A stretch of 64,000 bases of DNA. Origin: Xestospongia bergquistia (Eukaryota; Porifera; Demospongiae; Haplosclerida; Petrosiidae). The position numbers were made by a program, and so were the translations under genes. The stretch lies in NCBI GenBank assembly GCA_963965975.1, contig OZ014419.1, forward strand, positions 1,736,001 to 1,800,000, in the 5' to 3' direction. Positions within the stretch are counted from its first letter, which is position 1, and the number at the start of each line of letters is the position of its first letter. Shown in pieces: positions 23,401 to 34,669 of this stretch. The notes under the pieces were generated by a model, which saw only the letters and a program-made list of their open reading frames with translations, had not been told where the DNA came from and did no database searches.

Positions 23401-25280
23401 TAATGATCAACAGATTGTTAATATCTTCAACAAGTACAGTATTACTAATGATAATAAGACACTGATTATTACTAATATTACTAAAGAAGATGTAGGAGAA
23501 TACTCTGTTAAATTTGATGGTCTCAGACTGTATCAGTACAATAGAGTCTGTGAACAGAAAGTACTACAACTTCTAAGACACTATCCAGTATTGAGTCCTA
23601 CTGTGTTCTATGTCTCTGTTGAGGGTAAGCTAGGACACTTTATATAACTAGTGTAAACTTTTTATTAATTTAGGAGATGGATATGATATTACAAAGTCAT
23701 CTAGATGTTCAAATTCTACTTATCCTGTCACTGGTTTTAATAAGACAACTCAGAAAGCTATAGTCATTAGTTTTCTTAATGAGGACAAACAATACCGTAA
23801 TGAGGCACAAGTATTTTGGTGTCATGATGGTAGTAGGGTTACCTCAGGAATGACTAGTAGTCACTTGGGGTTATATTCTGAACCATATTATAGTTTGAGT
23901 ATTAACAATCCTACTGTGTTACACTCTGGATATTATGAGTCTCAACTAACTGTTACATCTTCAACAGTACTCTCATCATTGAGTTGTAGTAACTCATATC
24001 AAAACTTCCTGACTTCTTCCAGTTATCTTAATTTATCAACTATTGTCATAGATTCTATAGTACAAAGACTGGAATACTATGGTTAGTACTAATACAACTA
24101 AATATAACATTATGATTAAATCTTTATTATAGAAACTCCATCAGTAAATTTGACAACAGATAAAACCAGTTTTAACTCAACATCTAATGCTGAGTTAGTG
24201 TGTTCAGTTAGTGGTGGTTATCCTCTATATTATAACATTACATTGATGAAGAATGGACTGTCTATTGCTAACACTATTGGATCATCTCAATTAGTCTATA
24301 ATACTGAGGAAGATCAAACTGGTAGTAAATATGGAGTGTATAAGTGTGTAGTCAATAATACAGTCATTGAGATTGAATCAAGTGTATATCTGAAGGAAGA
24401 AGGTTAGATATTCATAATAATAATTATTTTCATATTTTGTTTTTAGCTAAATTATCTCTGTATTTACAAGCTGACAGTTGTCGTCAATGGAATGTAAGAG
24501 ATTATAATGAAAGATTAGTCTCAAGTTTTCATCACCTTAGGATCTTCAAATTCCAGCAATAGAGTTTGCTATAAAGGAACATGCTCAAATATCATGTAGT
24601 TGTTCATTAGTTAATAGTTCCTTTAATAACAGTAGTCAATCATGTTCTAATAACAATCTGACTTTCTCCTCTACTTTCACTTATTCTTCTAGTAATGGTC
24701 TCTTTATAGCATCAGAGATAGTTGAACAACTAGAGAAAGATTTCAGTCTAGGAAGGAATGCAACTTTAATAGTTAATGGACAACAATTAATAGCACTAAC
24801 CAGTACCAATTTAAATCAAAAGGAGAGCAATAATAATGGAATTTTGACAGGACTGTTCTTTGCTGGATTCACTAGTGCTACAATACTATGTGTAATAATC
24901 ATTATTATAATCATGTAAGTATATATTATCTTATAAATTAATAACAATTTTATGTATTGTATAGTGTTTTGTTGTTGAAATCAAGAAAAGTTAGACCAAC
25001 AAAGACTTCAAAACCACAAAAGGAAGTACAATACAATGCAGAGTCTATGTCTGCTTCTATCTATAGTAATGAGGTACTAAATGATACACCACTTTATAGT
25101 ATACCACGTTACCACCGTATTGGGCAAACATTAAGTAAAGGTCTCAAGGCAGTCAATAATACTCAACAAACAAAACCAAATGTTACTACAGTTACACTCT
25201 CAAATGAGAAATTCAAAGGAAATGAAACAATGATGTCAACATATGAAGACATGGATCATTATGAAGGACTGTATAATTAA
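17888..25280 (+). CDS. Receptor R2: intact 7 SRCR + 4 Ig-like transmembrane receptor with divergent tail
   Basis: Exons: 17888-17908, 18421-18472, 19812-20000, 20042-20212, 20264-20428, 20488-20673, 20718-20885, 20936-21106, 21151-21318, 21370-21534, 21579-21752, 21808-21975, 22027-22194, 22249-22434, 22508-22672, 22723-22890, 22939-23229, 23280-23624, 23674-24081, 24133-24402, 24447-24493, 24541-24914, 24965-25280. They sum to 4536 nt, 1511 residues, with no break. Layout: signal 1-24 (MWHSSVK then [15 protein letters not shown]), SRCR1-7 about 25-828, Ig-like 829-1266, Cys-rich segment, TM about 1383-1406, tail 1407-1511. SRCR3 keeps the cysteine (GTVCSRGF) that R1, R3, R4 and R5 lost. Ig2 lacks the usual cysteine pair. 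The tail has no ITAM; it holds YEDM (a YxxM, PI3-kinase SH2-type motif), YEGL and scattered tyrosines. A transposon-like insert sits in intron 2. SRCR/Ig receptors bind ligands at the cell surface; the ligand is unknown. Confidence 0.87.
18937..19153. mobile_element. Short non-autonomous transposon in intron 2 of R2
   Basis: An insert of about 217 bp is absent from the same intron of R1 and R4. Its ends are inverted (CCTCGTACCC and GGGTATGAGG), and TGAAGGTATGCAG is present on both sides (18924-18936 and 19154-19166) but only once in the empty sites, so it is a target-site duplication of about 13 bp. The interior has a hairpin (CCAGGCTTTC/GAAAGCCTGG) and the CpG-rich GCGCATGCGCG, unlike the surroundings. 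No coding capacity is seen. Confidence 0.75.
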
Positions 25281-26277
25281 CTTTCAATGTTATATGCCAT
25301 TGTTTGCAGTATATATAGTTTACTTTCAATGTTTTTATAGTTAGTATCGATTGTTAGATGCTAAAAAGTACACACAGCCATTACTATGTTGCATTGTGTT
25401 GTTATTTTTAAACTTTATTAATTATTATTTTCATTGTTCAGTAGCTATGACAACCAAAATAATTAGTAGTGAATAATAATTAGTAATTACTCTAGTGAAC
25501 CAGACACCTGCTGGTTCACAAGATTGGTCATTATCTAAAAATGTTTGATGCAGCATACATAATGTTTGTATACGTGAACATGAGATTATATATCCAAGTT
25601 AAAAGATAATCCTAAGACCACTTATCTTAAATGAAGATAGCTAAATCTTTGCGAGCATATGACTAGACGTGGGGACACAAGACCTTAGAACAAGATGTTG
25701 GTATGACAAATGAACCAATGACTGCTATTTTAATGACTAACTACCTTTAAATCCACTATTAATTGCATTTACAAAATTTACCATTTTAAAGAAGTCATTA
25801 TTTTAGCATGCATTCTATGACACTTCCAATTTAACAAAAAATTTTTGGTATATATGTCATGTACCCTTTATAAACTATTTTATATCAAAAGAAAAACCCA
25901 CTCCTCCTGTACACTACACTACAGGTGTAAATATACTAAAAGTATTATACAACAAATTTTATAGAAGTCAATAAATTGCTATAATATTAAAATATACATT
26001 TAATTAAGGTACCATCAGTGTTCATAAACAAAAATTATGTTTATAAAACATGAATGATATTAAATTCTTTCTTCTTTATGAACTCTTATCACAACAGTTT
26101 ATGAATTTTACTATGAAACTATTTATGAGAAGCGTAACTGTTAGCTCTTTAACTCCATCAAAACTAGCATTAGATAAAGTGATGTCTATTTATTTTTATT
26201 ACACAATACTCTTGGTTACATGCAAAGTATAGTTTCACTGACACAAATTGTGCTAGCCGTAATTTTCTGCCAGCCCT

Positions 26278-26385
26278 GGCAGGTACCTTTAATATGAAAC
26301 TATGAACATGGATCTTTAAGGCTAATCAATGGAAGTGCTACTACTTGAGGACAACTGTAGATATGTATAATTATTGGGGGAAGGG
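26278..26385 (+). pseudogene. Decayed SRCR1 first-half exon
   Basis: GGTACCTTTAATATGAAAC and TATGAACATGGATCTTTAAG, then a GCTAATCAATGGAAGTGCTA stretch, follow the SRCR1 exon of R2 (19812 onward: GGTACTTTTAATGTCAAC, GTGAACATGGATCTTTAAG, and so on). An in-frame TGA follows soon after, and the second half is lost. It shows that a further receptor copy once stood between R2 and R3. Confidence 0.7.
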
Positions 26386-27588
26386 GAGGAGGTGGGGCAT
26401 GATGAAAGTTGTTATTGATTAGTAGAGTATAACATCATGCTTTTTGATACGTGTAATAATTGAAGACTCTTCTGATATAAATGTTTTATTAATAGTTAAT
26501 AACTTACGTATACACTATGCTATACACACCATGTGGACAAGATAAAACTATCATAAGTATATTGATATAAAAGTACTCTGCAGGTAGTGGATGTTTGTCT
26601 TCCAGGAGGTCATACTTTGTTGACTTGTGTATTGTTAATGTTTAGGTTTAGGGGGTGGGGACCAGTATCATAATACACAACAAAGTATGGACTTACTGCT
26701 GGACAAATTGCCTTTAAGAATAGAGGATAGGTCATTAATTAATTAATTAATTTCATCTTCATTCTGTTGAAGGTGTGGTCAACTGTTGAACAGTTTTAAT
26801 ATAGATACAGGATTCTAAAGTCTACTACTGCACCAGTATTACAATAGTACACAAGTACATTGACATGTGTTACTTCTAAACCATATCAACTAAGATGTCA
26901 TTCTAATAGGTAGGTTTATTTCCTCCAGGATTTGCTATATGGAATTTGTTATGGCTCTACATTATGATGACTCCAAGGACAGATGCACGTTAATGAACTA
27001 CTTAGTAATGTACACATACATATAATTGACCATGCATGTAGTTAATTAGCTACCTGACATGCAGCCTATTACGTAATTTAAACCAAAGTTTAAATATGGT
27101 TAATTGGGATAGATCTGGGCTATAGTGCGCATGCGCAGTTTACATAAGAGCACATGCCTTACTTCCTAGGCAAGCTAACAGACTTACCCACCTGCCACTC
27201 CCACTAATGATATAGTTTGGTCCATTTTAACTTCCATCTGACTTCAGATGTGACAGGATCTGGGCAATTGGTGGAGCACACACTCGCTCCACCCAGTCAT
27301 ATCACCCAAGAACGTGCCTTATTTCAAAATTAATAAGTGATTGGGGCTACCATGATTCATTAAGGTATCATTTAGTTTGACTAACCCCCTAAAAGTAGAG
27401 TCATGCATTTTAATGATTTTCTGCGCCCAGCCCAGATCCTCCTTTTCCCATACTATACTGTTTCTGGAGAGCAAGGGATCAATAGCAAAAATCCTCCTTA
27501 TTCATAATTGTTTAAAGGAAGGTTTAAATGTATCAACAAAAACCAGAGCAGACTATTATCATGTCAGCATTAAGCTGATATGTATACA

Positions 27589-28130
27589 TTTATATAATGT
27601 TGTGTTTTGTTCTAGTGTATTTTCTTTGTTAATAGAGGTTAATGACTACTAAGGAGAATAAACAACTATTAGCATAAATAATGTATGCTTACATGATGCA
27701 GTATACATTACTACACTTTTGGATTTATATAATGCTGTGTTTTACTCTAGTGTATTTTCTTTGTTAATAGAGGTTAATGACTACTAAGGAGAATAAACAA
27801 CTATTAGCATAAATAATGAATGCTTACATGATGCAGTATACATTACTACACTTTTGAATTTATATAATGCTGTGTTTTACTCTAGTGTATTTTCTTTGTT
27901 AATAGAGGTTAATGACTACTAAGGAGAATAAACAACTATTAGCATAAATAATGAATGCTTACATGATGCAGTATACATTACTACACTTTTGAATTTATAT
28001 AATGCTGTGTTTTACTCTAGTGTATTTTCTTTGTTAATAGAGGTTAATGACTACGAAGGAATAAACAACAATAAACACCAACAATTTATGCTTATATGAT
28101 GCATGTATATATTACTACATTTTTGGATTT
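27589..28130. repeat. 135-bp tandem repeat, about 3.7 copies
   Basis: The block beginning TGTGTTTT starts at 27601, 27736, 27871 and 28006, exactly 135 bp apart, with few differences. Its core (GTATTTTCTTTGTTAATAGA, GGTTAATGACTA, AATAAACAAC) matches the receptor 3' flank near 12320-12370, so part of a 3' flank was amplified in tandem here. Confidence 0.9.
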
Positions 28131-28451
28131 AATCCTAAGAATTAAAACCAATTCTGTAAGCCTTAATAATTATAATCAAGTTTATACTAAATACTGAAAT
28201 GCAGCGATAGTATAAAATGATGAAAACAAAAACATATTTATATGATGTAGTATAAAACAATTTTAGGACTGTCTGTCACAACTACTCTTTGCATGCATGG
28301 AGGTGGAATTTGACAAACAAGTAGGTTTAAGCAGACAATTTTATGTAAAATGATGTAAATTCAATGTTCACTGAAAAACAGATGTTCTCTTTTAAATGTC
28401 TTTAAAAGAAAACTATTATATTCACAATTCTATCTGAGCAGATTTAGTGAT

Positions 28452-28694
28452 ATATTATGTGTTGTTGCCAATTATATTATGTGTTGTTGCCAATTATATT
28501 ATGTGTTGTTGCCAATTATATTATGTGTTGTTGACAATTATATTATGTGTTGTTGACAATTATATTATGTGTTGTTGACAATTATATTATGTGTTGTTGA
28601 CAATTATATTATGTGTTGTTGACAATTATATTATGTGTTGTTGACAATTATATTATGTGTTGTTGACAATTATATTATGTGTTGTTGACAATTA
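28452..28694. repeat. 22-bp minisatellite, about 11 copies
   Basis: The unit is TATTATGTGTTGTTG, then CCAATTA in the first three copies and ACAATTA in the remaining eight. The two variants are segregated, as expected from spread by unequal exchange. There are no variable spacers, so this is not a CRISPR array. Confidence 0.95.
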
Positions 28695-28963
28695 TATATA
28701 CACTATTATTATAGTATTATAACTGAAAGCCATCAATTTAGATCTGTATGTTTTTCTCAAATGATCAATTAATTAAATGGATTACCATTGACACAAATAC
28801 TGCTTCCTTTTAGATAGTTTTTAATCATTAATTGAATATCAACTACAATATGTTATATTTCCATAATATTGTTATATATGTATGCATGCACTATTAACGC
28901 TGTACATGCAATTTGCTTTATTAGATATCCTTAATTGATAGTAATAATTCCACAAGCAAGCAC

Positions 28964-28973
28964 TATATAAAAG
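28964..28973 (+). promoter_or_regulatory. TATA box of R3
   Basis: TATATAAAAG lies 62 bp before the R3 start codon, a fitting distance for a short 5' UTR. R3 lacks the CRE-like palindrome of its siblings. The assignment rests on motif and position only. Confidence 0.5.
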
Positions 28974-29025
28974 ATAAATCATAAGCTAATAGACTAGCTC
29001 CAACTGGCATACTTGTGCTTTTAAT

Positions 29026-32000
29026 ATGAAGTTGCTTATTTTGACAATCTTATTGGTCTTATGTTTTGAAGGTAATCAATCTCTTTGTCATAATTATATA
29101 TACTCACTAACTTTGACTATTCTCTGTTTTCAGGTCAATGTAATATTTACTGTGAACATGGATCTTTAAGGTTAGTAAATGGAAGCTCCACTAATCAAGG
29201 AAGACTAGAGATTTGTATAAATTCTGTTTGGGGTACTGTATGCTATTACTCTTTTGACACTAATGATGCTGAAGTGGCTTGTAGACAATTGGGATATGAA
29301 GTGGATAGAGGACAAAGTGAGAATATAGAATATTACTAGTCTATTAAAAGTAGAGTGTAATTATTGAAAATCATACTATCAAAAAGGTGTGACATACTAT
29401 TCAAGTGTATATTATGGACGAGGTAGTGGACCAATATGGTTGAGTTATCTCTATTGTACTGGTAATGAGGGTAGTCTTTTAGAGTGTGGAAGAGGATATC
29501 ATATTGGCTATACTTATTGCTCTCATGCATATGATGTTCGTGTGGTTTGTCCAGGTATAGACACTATACTACTAATCACACAATTATTATAATTATATAT
29601 TCTAGTTAACTCCTGTACACAAGGTGATGTTCGTCTCACTGATGGACTGGTACCAAATGAAGGAACAGTTGAAGTGTGTTATAATGGAACTTGGACTTCT
29701 CTATGTTGTTATGACTTTGGCTATCAAGAAGCATTTGTAGTCTGTAGACAGTTAGGTCTTCCAGCAACAGGTAATAATAATAATAAAAATAATAATAATA
29801 ATATATTACTTGATGTTTGGTATATATAGGAGCACAATCTTTATCATCTAACTACTTTGGTATTGGACATGGAATACCAACACTAACTGACTGGAGATGT
29901 TTTGGGAATGAAACAAGTTTATTGGACTGCATTCATACCAATGGTTCTTGTTTCTCATATCCTGGTGTGTATCATAGAGCAAGTATCAGATGTACAGGAA
30001 TGATAGTGTCTGGTAATACTTATTTCAAGATTAAAATATTCATTATTATGTAACTTTCACACATATAGACAGCTGTGGTACAAGTGGCAATATGCGTCTT
30101 GTTGGACCTAATGGTCCTAATAAGGTTGAGGGCAGAGTAGAGTACTGTAGTAATGGAGTATGGGGGACTGTGTCCAGTGGGGGGTTTGATGTAAATGATG
30201 GGAAAGTTGTCTGCAGAAAATTGGGTTATCAGGAACCACGTAATTTGAATATAAATTTTGTAACTTATTTTATTAGTTATTTTATATAGGTGTACTAATA
30301 TTTAGAAATTATGAACAAGGATCAGGTCCTGTTCTTTTTGCATACCTTGACTGTAATGGAAATGAGTTTACTCTGGATGACTGTAGTTTTGACTTATATC
30401 CTTATTGGTATAGTCACTACACTGATGTTGGAGTCAGGTGTATGGAAAAGGGTATCGATAGAATATAATAATACATACTTTGCAGACTTATATTAATTAA
30501 CCCTTCCTTAGATTTCACTGGTTGTACTCATGGTAACATTAGATTAGTAAATGGTTCCACTCTACATGAAGGAAAAGTAGAAATATGTCTCAATGGAGAA
30601 TGGGGAACTATCTGTGATTACTTTTGGGACAGATTGGATGCTCAGGTTGTCTGTAGACAACTGGGATATGTCCCAACATGTAAACTAGCATTCATTAGTG
30701 TATACATAATATTAACTGTGGATATTATAGGGGCATCATTTTATAGATCATCACAATTTGGAGATGGAGATTTACAACAACTTATTGGGACTGTCCAATG
30801 TAGTAGTTCAGAGACATCTCTACTGTCATGTAGTTATCAATATGATCCTAGTTCATCCTGTTATTATGGTCATACTGCTGGAGTCAAATGTTATAGTAAG
30901 ATAACATTAATATTATTGTACAAATGGTAATAATGATTTTAATATCTCTCAGACTCTACATACTGTACTGAAGGAGATATCAGACTAGTTGGAGGAAATA
31001 CTACAAATGAAGGAGATATACAAATATGTAGAAATGGAGTGTGGGGATTTATATGTAATTATGACTGGTACTGGTATCACTCAGCAAACTGGATTGTTAC
31101 ATGTAAACAACTGGGATATCACAGTGATAATAACTGTAAGTTTAATGTCTATCATAATATTCTAACTATTCTGTATTTGAAGGGATTGCTACTAGTTGGT
31201 ATTCATTCTTTGAAGGAAGTCAAGACACTGCACCAATAGTATGGGATAGATTTGACTGTATAGGCAATGAAACATCTTTAACTCAGTGCTCAAAGTATAA
31301 CTATGGATATTATAGTACATGTACTCATACGGCATTAATCCATTGTGCAGGTCAACCTTGCTACTACATTTAACACTAGTTACAATATTTTCTTTATATC
31401 TACAGATATAGTCAACTGTACTAATTGGTCAGTTCATTTAGTGGATGGAGAAAGTGATAATGAAGGCAAAGTTGAGATATGTATAGATGGAATATGGATG
31501 ACAACAGAGGCAAATTATTGGTCTTATTCTCATGCTAAAATTGTATGTAGACAACTTGGATATTATGACAAATGTATGATTAATGTTTTATATCATAGTG
31601 AATACTCTAACTTACTATAGGGTCAGTAGCTATCACAGATATAACTTGGAAAACTAAAAGTAAAAGAGTTGGGTATCGTAATTTTGGTTGTACTGGAAAT
31701 GAAACATCACTGAGTAATTGCTCTTATTATTATGATCCATGGTATTATAAAGGGATAGCTTACTGGTATGACAAAATCAGAGCAGGTGTAGAATGTCAGA
31801 TGAAATTACAATCAGGTATGATATCAGTACAACACTATGGATTATCTTATTATTTTACAGAGTCATGTACAAATGTTGGAACTATTCGTTTGTCTGGTGG
31901 TAGTCAATTAAATGAGGGTAGAGTTGAGATATGTCTTGATGGATACTGGGGTAGTGTGTGTAGTAATAGATGGGATGAACAAGATGCTCTAGTAACATGT

Positions 32001-34669
32001 AGACAAGCTGGATATCAGACATTAAGTGAGGAATTCACTAGTTAATGTACAGTAATGAAGTGACCATTACCTTCTGTATGTACAGGAGCTATTCCAATGT
32101 ATGATGCATTCTTTGGAAGAGGAGTTGGACCAGTTCATATGACATCTGTTGGTTGTTATGGCAATGAGAACAGTCTAACTGAGTGCTCTTATATGAGTGG
32201 TATAGGAGTAGATAATTGTTATCATGGTAAAGATGTAGGAGTCATCTGTTTAGATAAATAGAAGGAAAAATCATTATATATATTTTCTAAAACGATAGAT
32301 TCTGCTGTTTTCTATAATGTCACTATATCATTGAGTTCAAACCAGTCCCCTGTAGCTATTGGTAGTAATGTGACACTTTATTGTAATGTCTCTCCAAGTC
32401 CCCCTATTAACACTACTTATCAATGGAGGACCACTGTATCAGGAGTTATATTATCACAACCTATTTCTACCTATTCAAATGTAACATTGACTGTCCCTAC
32501 AGGACATACACAACAAGGGAATTACTACTGTATTGTTAAATATAATGGAGCAACATTAGGGAGAGGACATACTCAAATTACTGTTAAAGGTAATAAGTCA
32601 TAGCTATTTTCATTATAACTATCATTAATTCTTGAATAGATCTTCTTAATCCTGTTGGGAATAAAGTAAAATCTACTATTATTGGGTCTAATGTCAACCT
32701 CACAGTTAGTATAACTGATAGTTTTATTACTGACTATCTTCGTGAACTCAACTGGTATCATAATGATCAACAGATTGTTAATACCTTCAACAAGTACAGT
32801 ATTACTAATGATAATAAGACACTGATTATTACTAATATTACTAAAGAAGATGTAGGAGAATACTCTGTTAAATTTGACGGTCTCAGACTGTATCACTACA
32901 ATAGAGACTGTGAACAGAAAGTCCTGCAACTTCTAAGACACTATCCAGTATTGAGTCCTACTGTGTTCTATGTCTCTATTGATGGTAAGATAGGACACTT
33001 TGTATTATTAGCATAAACTTGTTATTAATTTAGGAGATAGAGATGATATTATAAAGTCATCTGCTGCTAGATGTTCAACTCCTACTTATCCTGTCACTGG
33101 TTTTAATAAGACAACTCAGAAAACTGTAGTCATTAGTTTTCTTAATGAAGACAAACAATACAGTAATGAGGCACAAGTAATTTGGTATCATGATGGTAGT
33201 AGGGTTACCTCAGGAATGACTAGTAGTCACTTGGGATTAAATTCTAAACCATATTATAGTTTGAGTATTAACAATCCTACTGTGTTACACTCTGGATATT
33301 ATGAGTCTCAACTAACTGTTACATCTTCAACAGTACTGTCATCATTGAGTTGTAGTAACTCATATCAAGAATTCCTGACTTCTTCTAATTATCTTAATTT
33401 ATCAACTATTGTCATAGATTCTATAGTACAAAGACTGGAATACTATGGTTAGTACTAATATAACTAAATATAACATTATGATTAAATTTTTATTATAGAA
33501 ACTCCATCAGTAAATTTGACAACAGATAAAATCAGTTTTAACTCAACATCTAATGCTGAGTTAGTGTGTTCAGTTAGTGGTGGTTATCCTCTATATTATA
33601 ACATTACATTGATAAAGAATGGACTATCTATTGCTAACAATATTGGATCATCTCAATTAGTCTATAATACCGAGGAAGATCAAACTGGTAGTAAATATGG
33701 AGTGTATAAGTGTATAGTCAATAATACAGTCATTGAGATTGAATCAAGTGTATATCTAAAGGAAGAAGGTTAGATATTTTCATACTGTAATATATAATGA
33801 TATCTAATTTTAGCTGTCCTAACATTAAACTTTAAAGTTGATAGCTGTCATCAATGGAATGTAAGTTATTTATAATGAAGCATTAATGTTTGTTTCTTTA
33901 CAGGATCACCACATCCCAGCAATAGAGTCTGCTATAAAGGAACATGCTCAACTCTCCTGTAGTTGTTCATTAGTTAACGCTTCTTTTAAAGAAAGCACTC
34001 AATCATGTTCTAATAATATTCTGTCTTTCTCTGCTACTTTCATCTATGCTGCTAGTAATGGTTTATTCACAGCATCAAAGATAGTCAACAAACTGGAGAG
34101 AGATTTCAGTCAAGGAAGGAATACAACTTTAACAGTTAATGGACAACAACTAACAGTGACAGACAATATAAGTCAAAAAGAGAACAATAATGGAATTCTG
34201 ACAGGACTCTTCTTTGCTGGATTCATTAGTGCTACAATACTTTGTGGAATAATCATTATTATAGTCATGTTAGTATACATAGGCTATCATAATTATAAAA
34301 ATTACTTCAATTTTCTACAGTCCTTTGCTGTTAAAATCAAGAAAGGGTAGAATGGCAGAGACTACAGTGTCACAAGATGAAGTACGATATACCACTAAGC
34401 CATCAGCTGTCACTGTAGCTAGTAGTAAACCATCTAATCAGAAACAACCAAACAAAACATCAGGTAATACTATTTATAATCAATCATCCAGACCTAGATC
34501 AACAAGTACAGCTCAAACAAAGCCCAGAGTAGCTACTACTACTCAACAGGTGAAATCAGACAAAACTATGGCTACTGCTGCAAGTGTGAAACCTAAAGAA
34601 AAAGAACACACTTATCAAACCCTAACATCATCACTTGATGTTGACACTTACGAAGAACTTTACAGATAA
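29026..34669 (+). CDS. Receptor R3: 7 SRCR + 4 Ig-like + ITAM tail, splice-donor mutation after SRCR7
   Basis: Exons: 29026-29071, 29134-29316, 29387-29554, 29606-29770, 29830-30012, 30069-30239, 30290-30451, 30512-30679, 30731-30895, 30953-31135, 31183-31350, 31406-31573, 31621-31815, 31861-32025, 32086-32253, 32299-32589, 32640-32984, 33034-33447, 33499-33768, 33814-33860, 33904-34268, 34321-34669. The start differs from the siblings: one exon encodes the whole signal peptide, [16 protein letters not shown]. Spliced as listed, the protein would be 1512 residues. However, the donor at 32254 reads AT instead of GT. Reading on gives Asp-Lys-stop and a secreted protein of about 821 residues holding only SRCR1-7. 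A GTAAAG at 32227 is in the same phase and could rescue splicing in frame with loss of nine residues including the last SRCR7 cysteine. The tail ends in a consensus [20 protein letters not shown], preceded by Glu at -3. No other break is seen. Confidence 0.82.

Larger units (their letters stand above)
25281..28451. other. Non-coding spacer between R2 and R3
   Basis: This spacer differs from all the others: it has no transporter, no CRE palindrome and no receptor 3' fragment. It contains a decayed SRCR exon (26278-26385) and a 135-bp tandem repeat (27589-28130). The stretch 27050-27360 is richer in GC and holds GCGCATGCGC; I cannot identify it. Open frames at 26050-26232 and 27377-27652 have no recognisable content. 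Confidence 0.55.

Noticed and set aside
25495..25519. Small hairpin GTGAACCAG...CTGGTTCAC
   Set aside because: A 9-bp stem alone is too weak to call a tRNA, terminator or regulatory RNA in this setting.
27377..27652. Open frame of 91 codons in the R2-R3 spacer
   Set aside because: It has no recognisable motif, runs into the 135-bp repeat, and shows no splice or promoter context.
28452..28694. CRISPR-like array
   Set aside because: The repeats are directly adjacent with no unique spacers, and the DNA is eukaryotic. It is a minisatellite.
32026..32045. SRCR7 first-half exon running on to the ACTAGTTAATG donor
   Set aside because: The upstream A|GTGAGG is a stronger donor, present in all copies, and gives a domain of the same length as the other six.
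32254..32255. AT at the R3 donor as a U12-type AT-AC intron
   Set aside because: The intron ends in AG, lacks the ATATCC 5' consensus, and all sister copies have GT there. It is a mutation.
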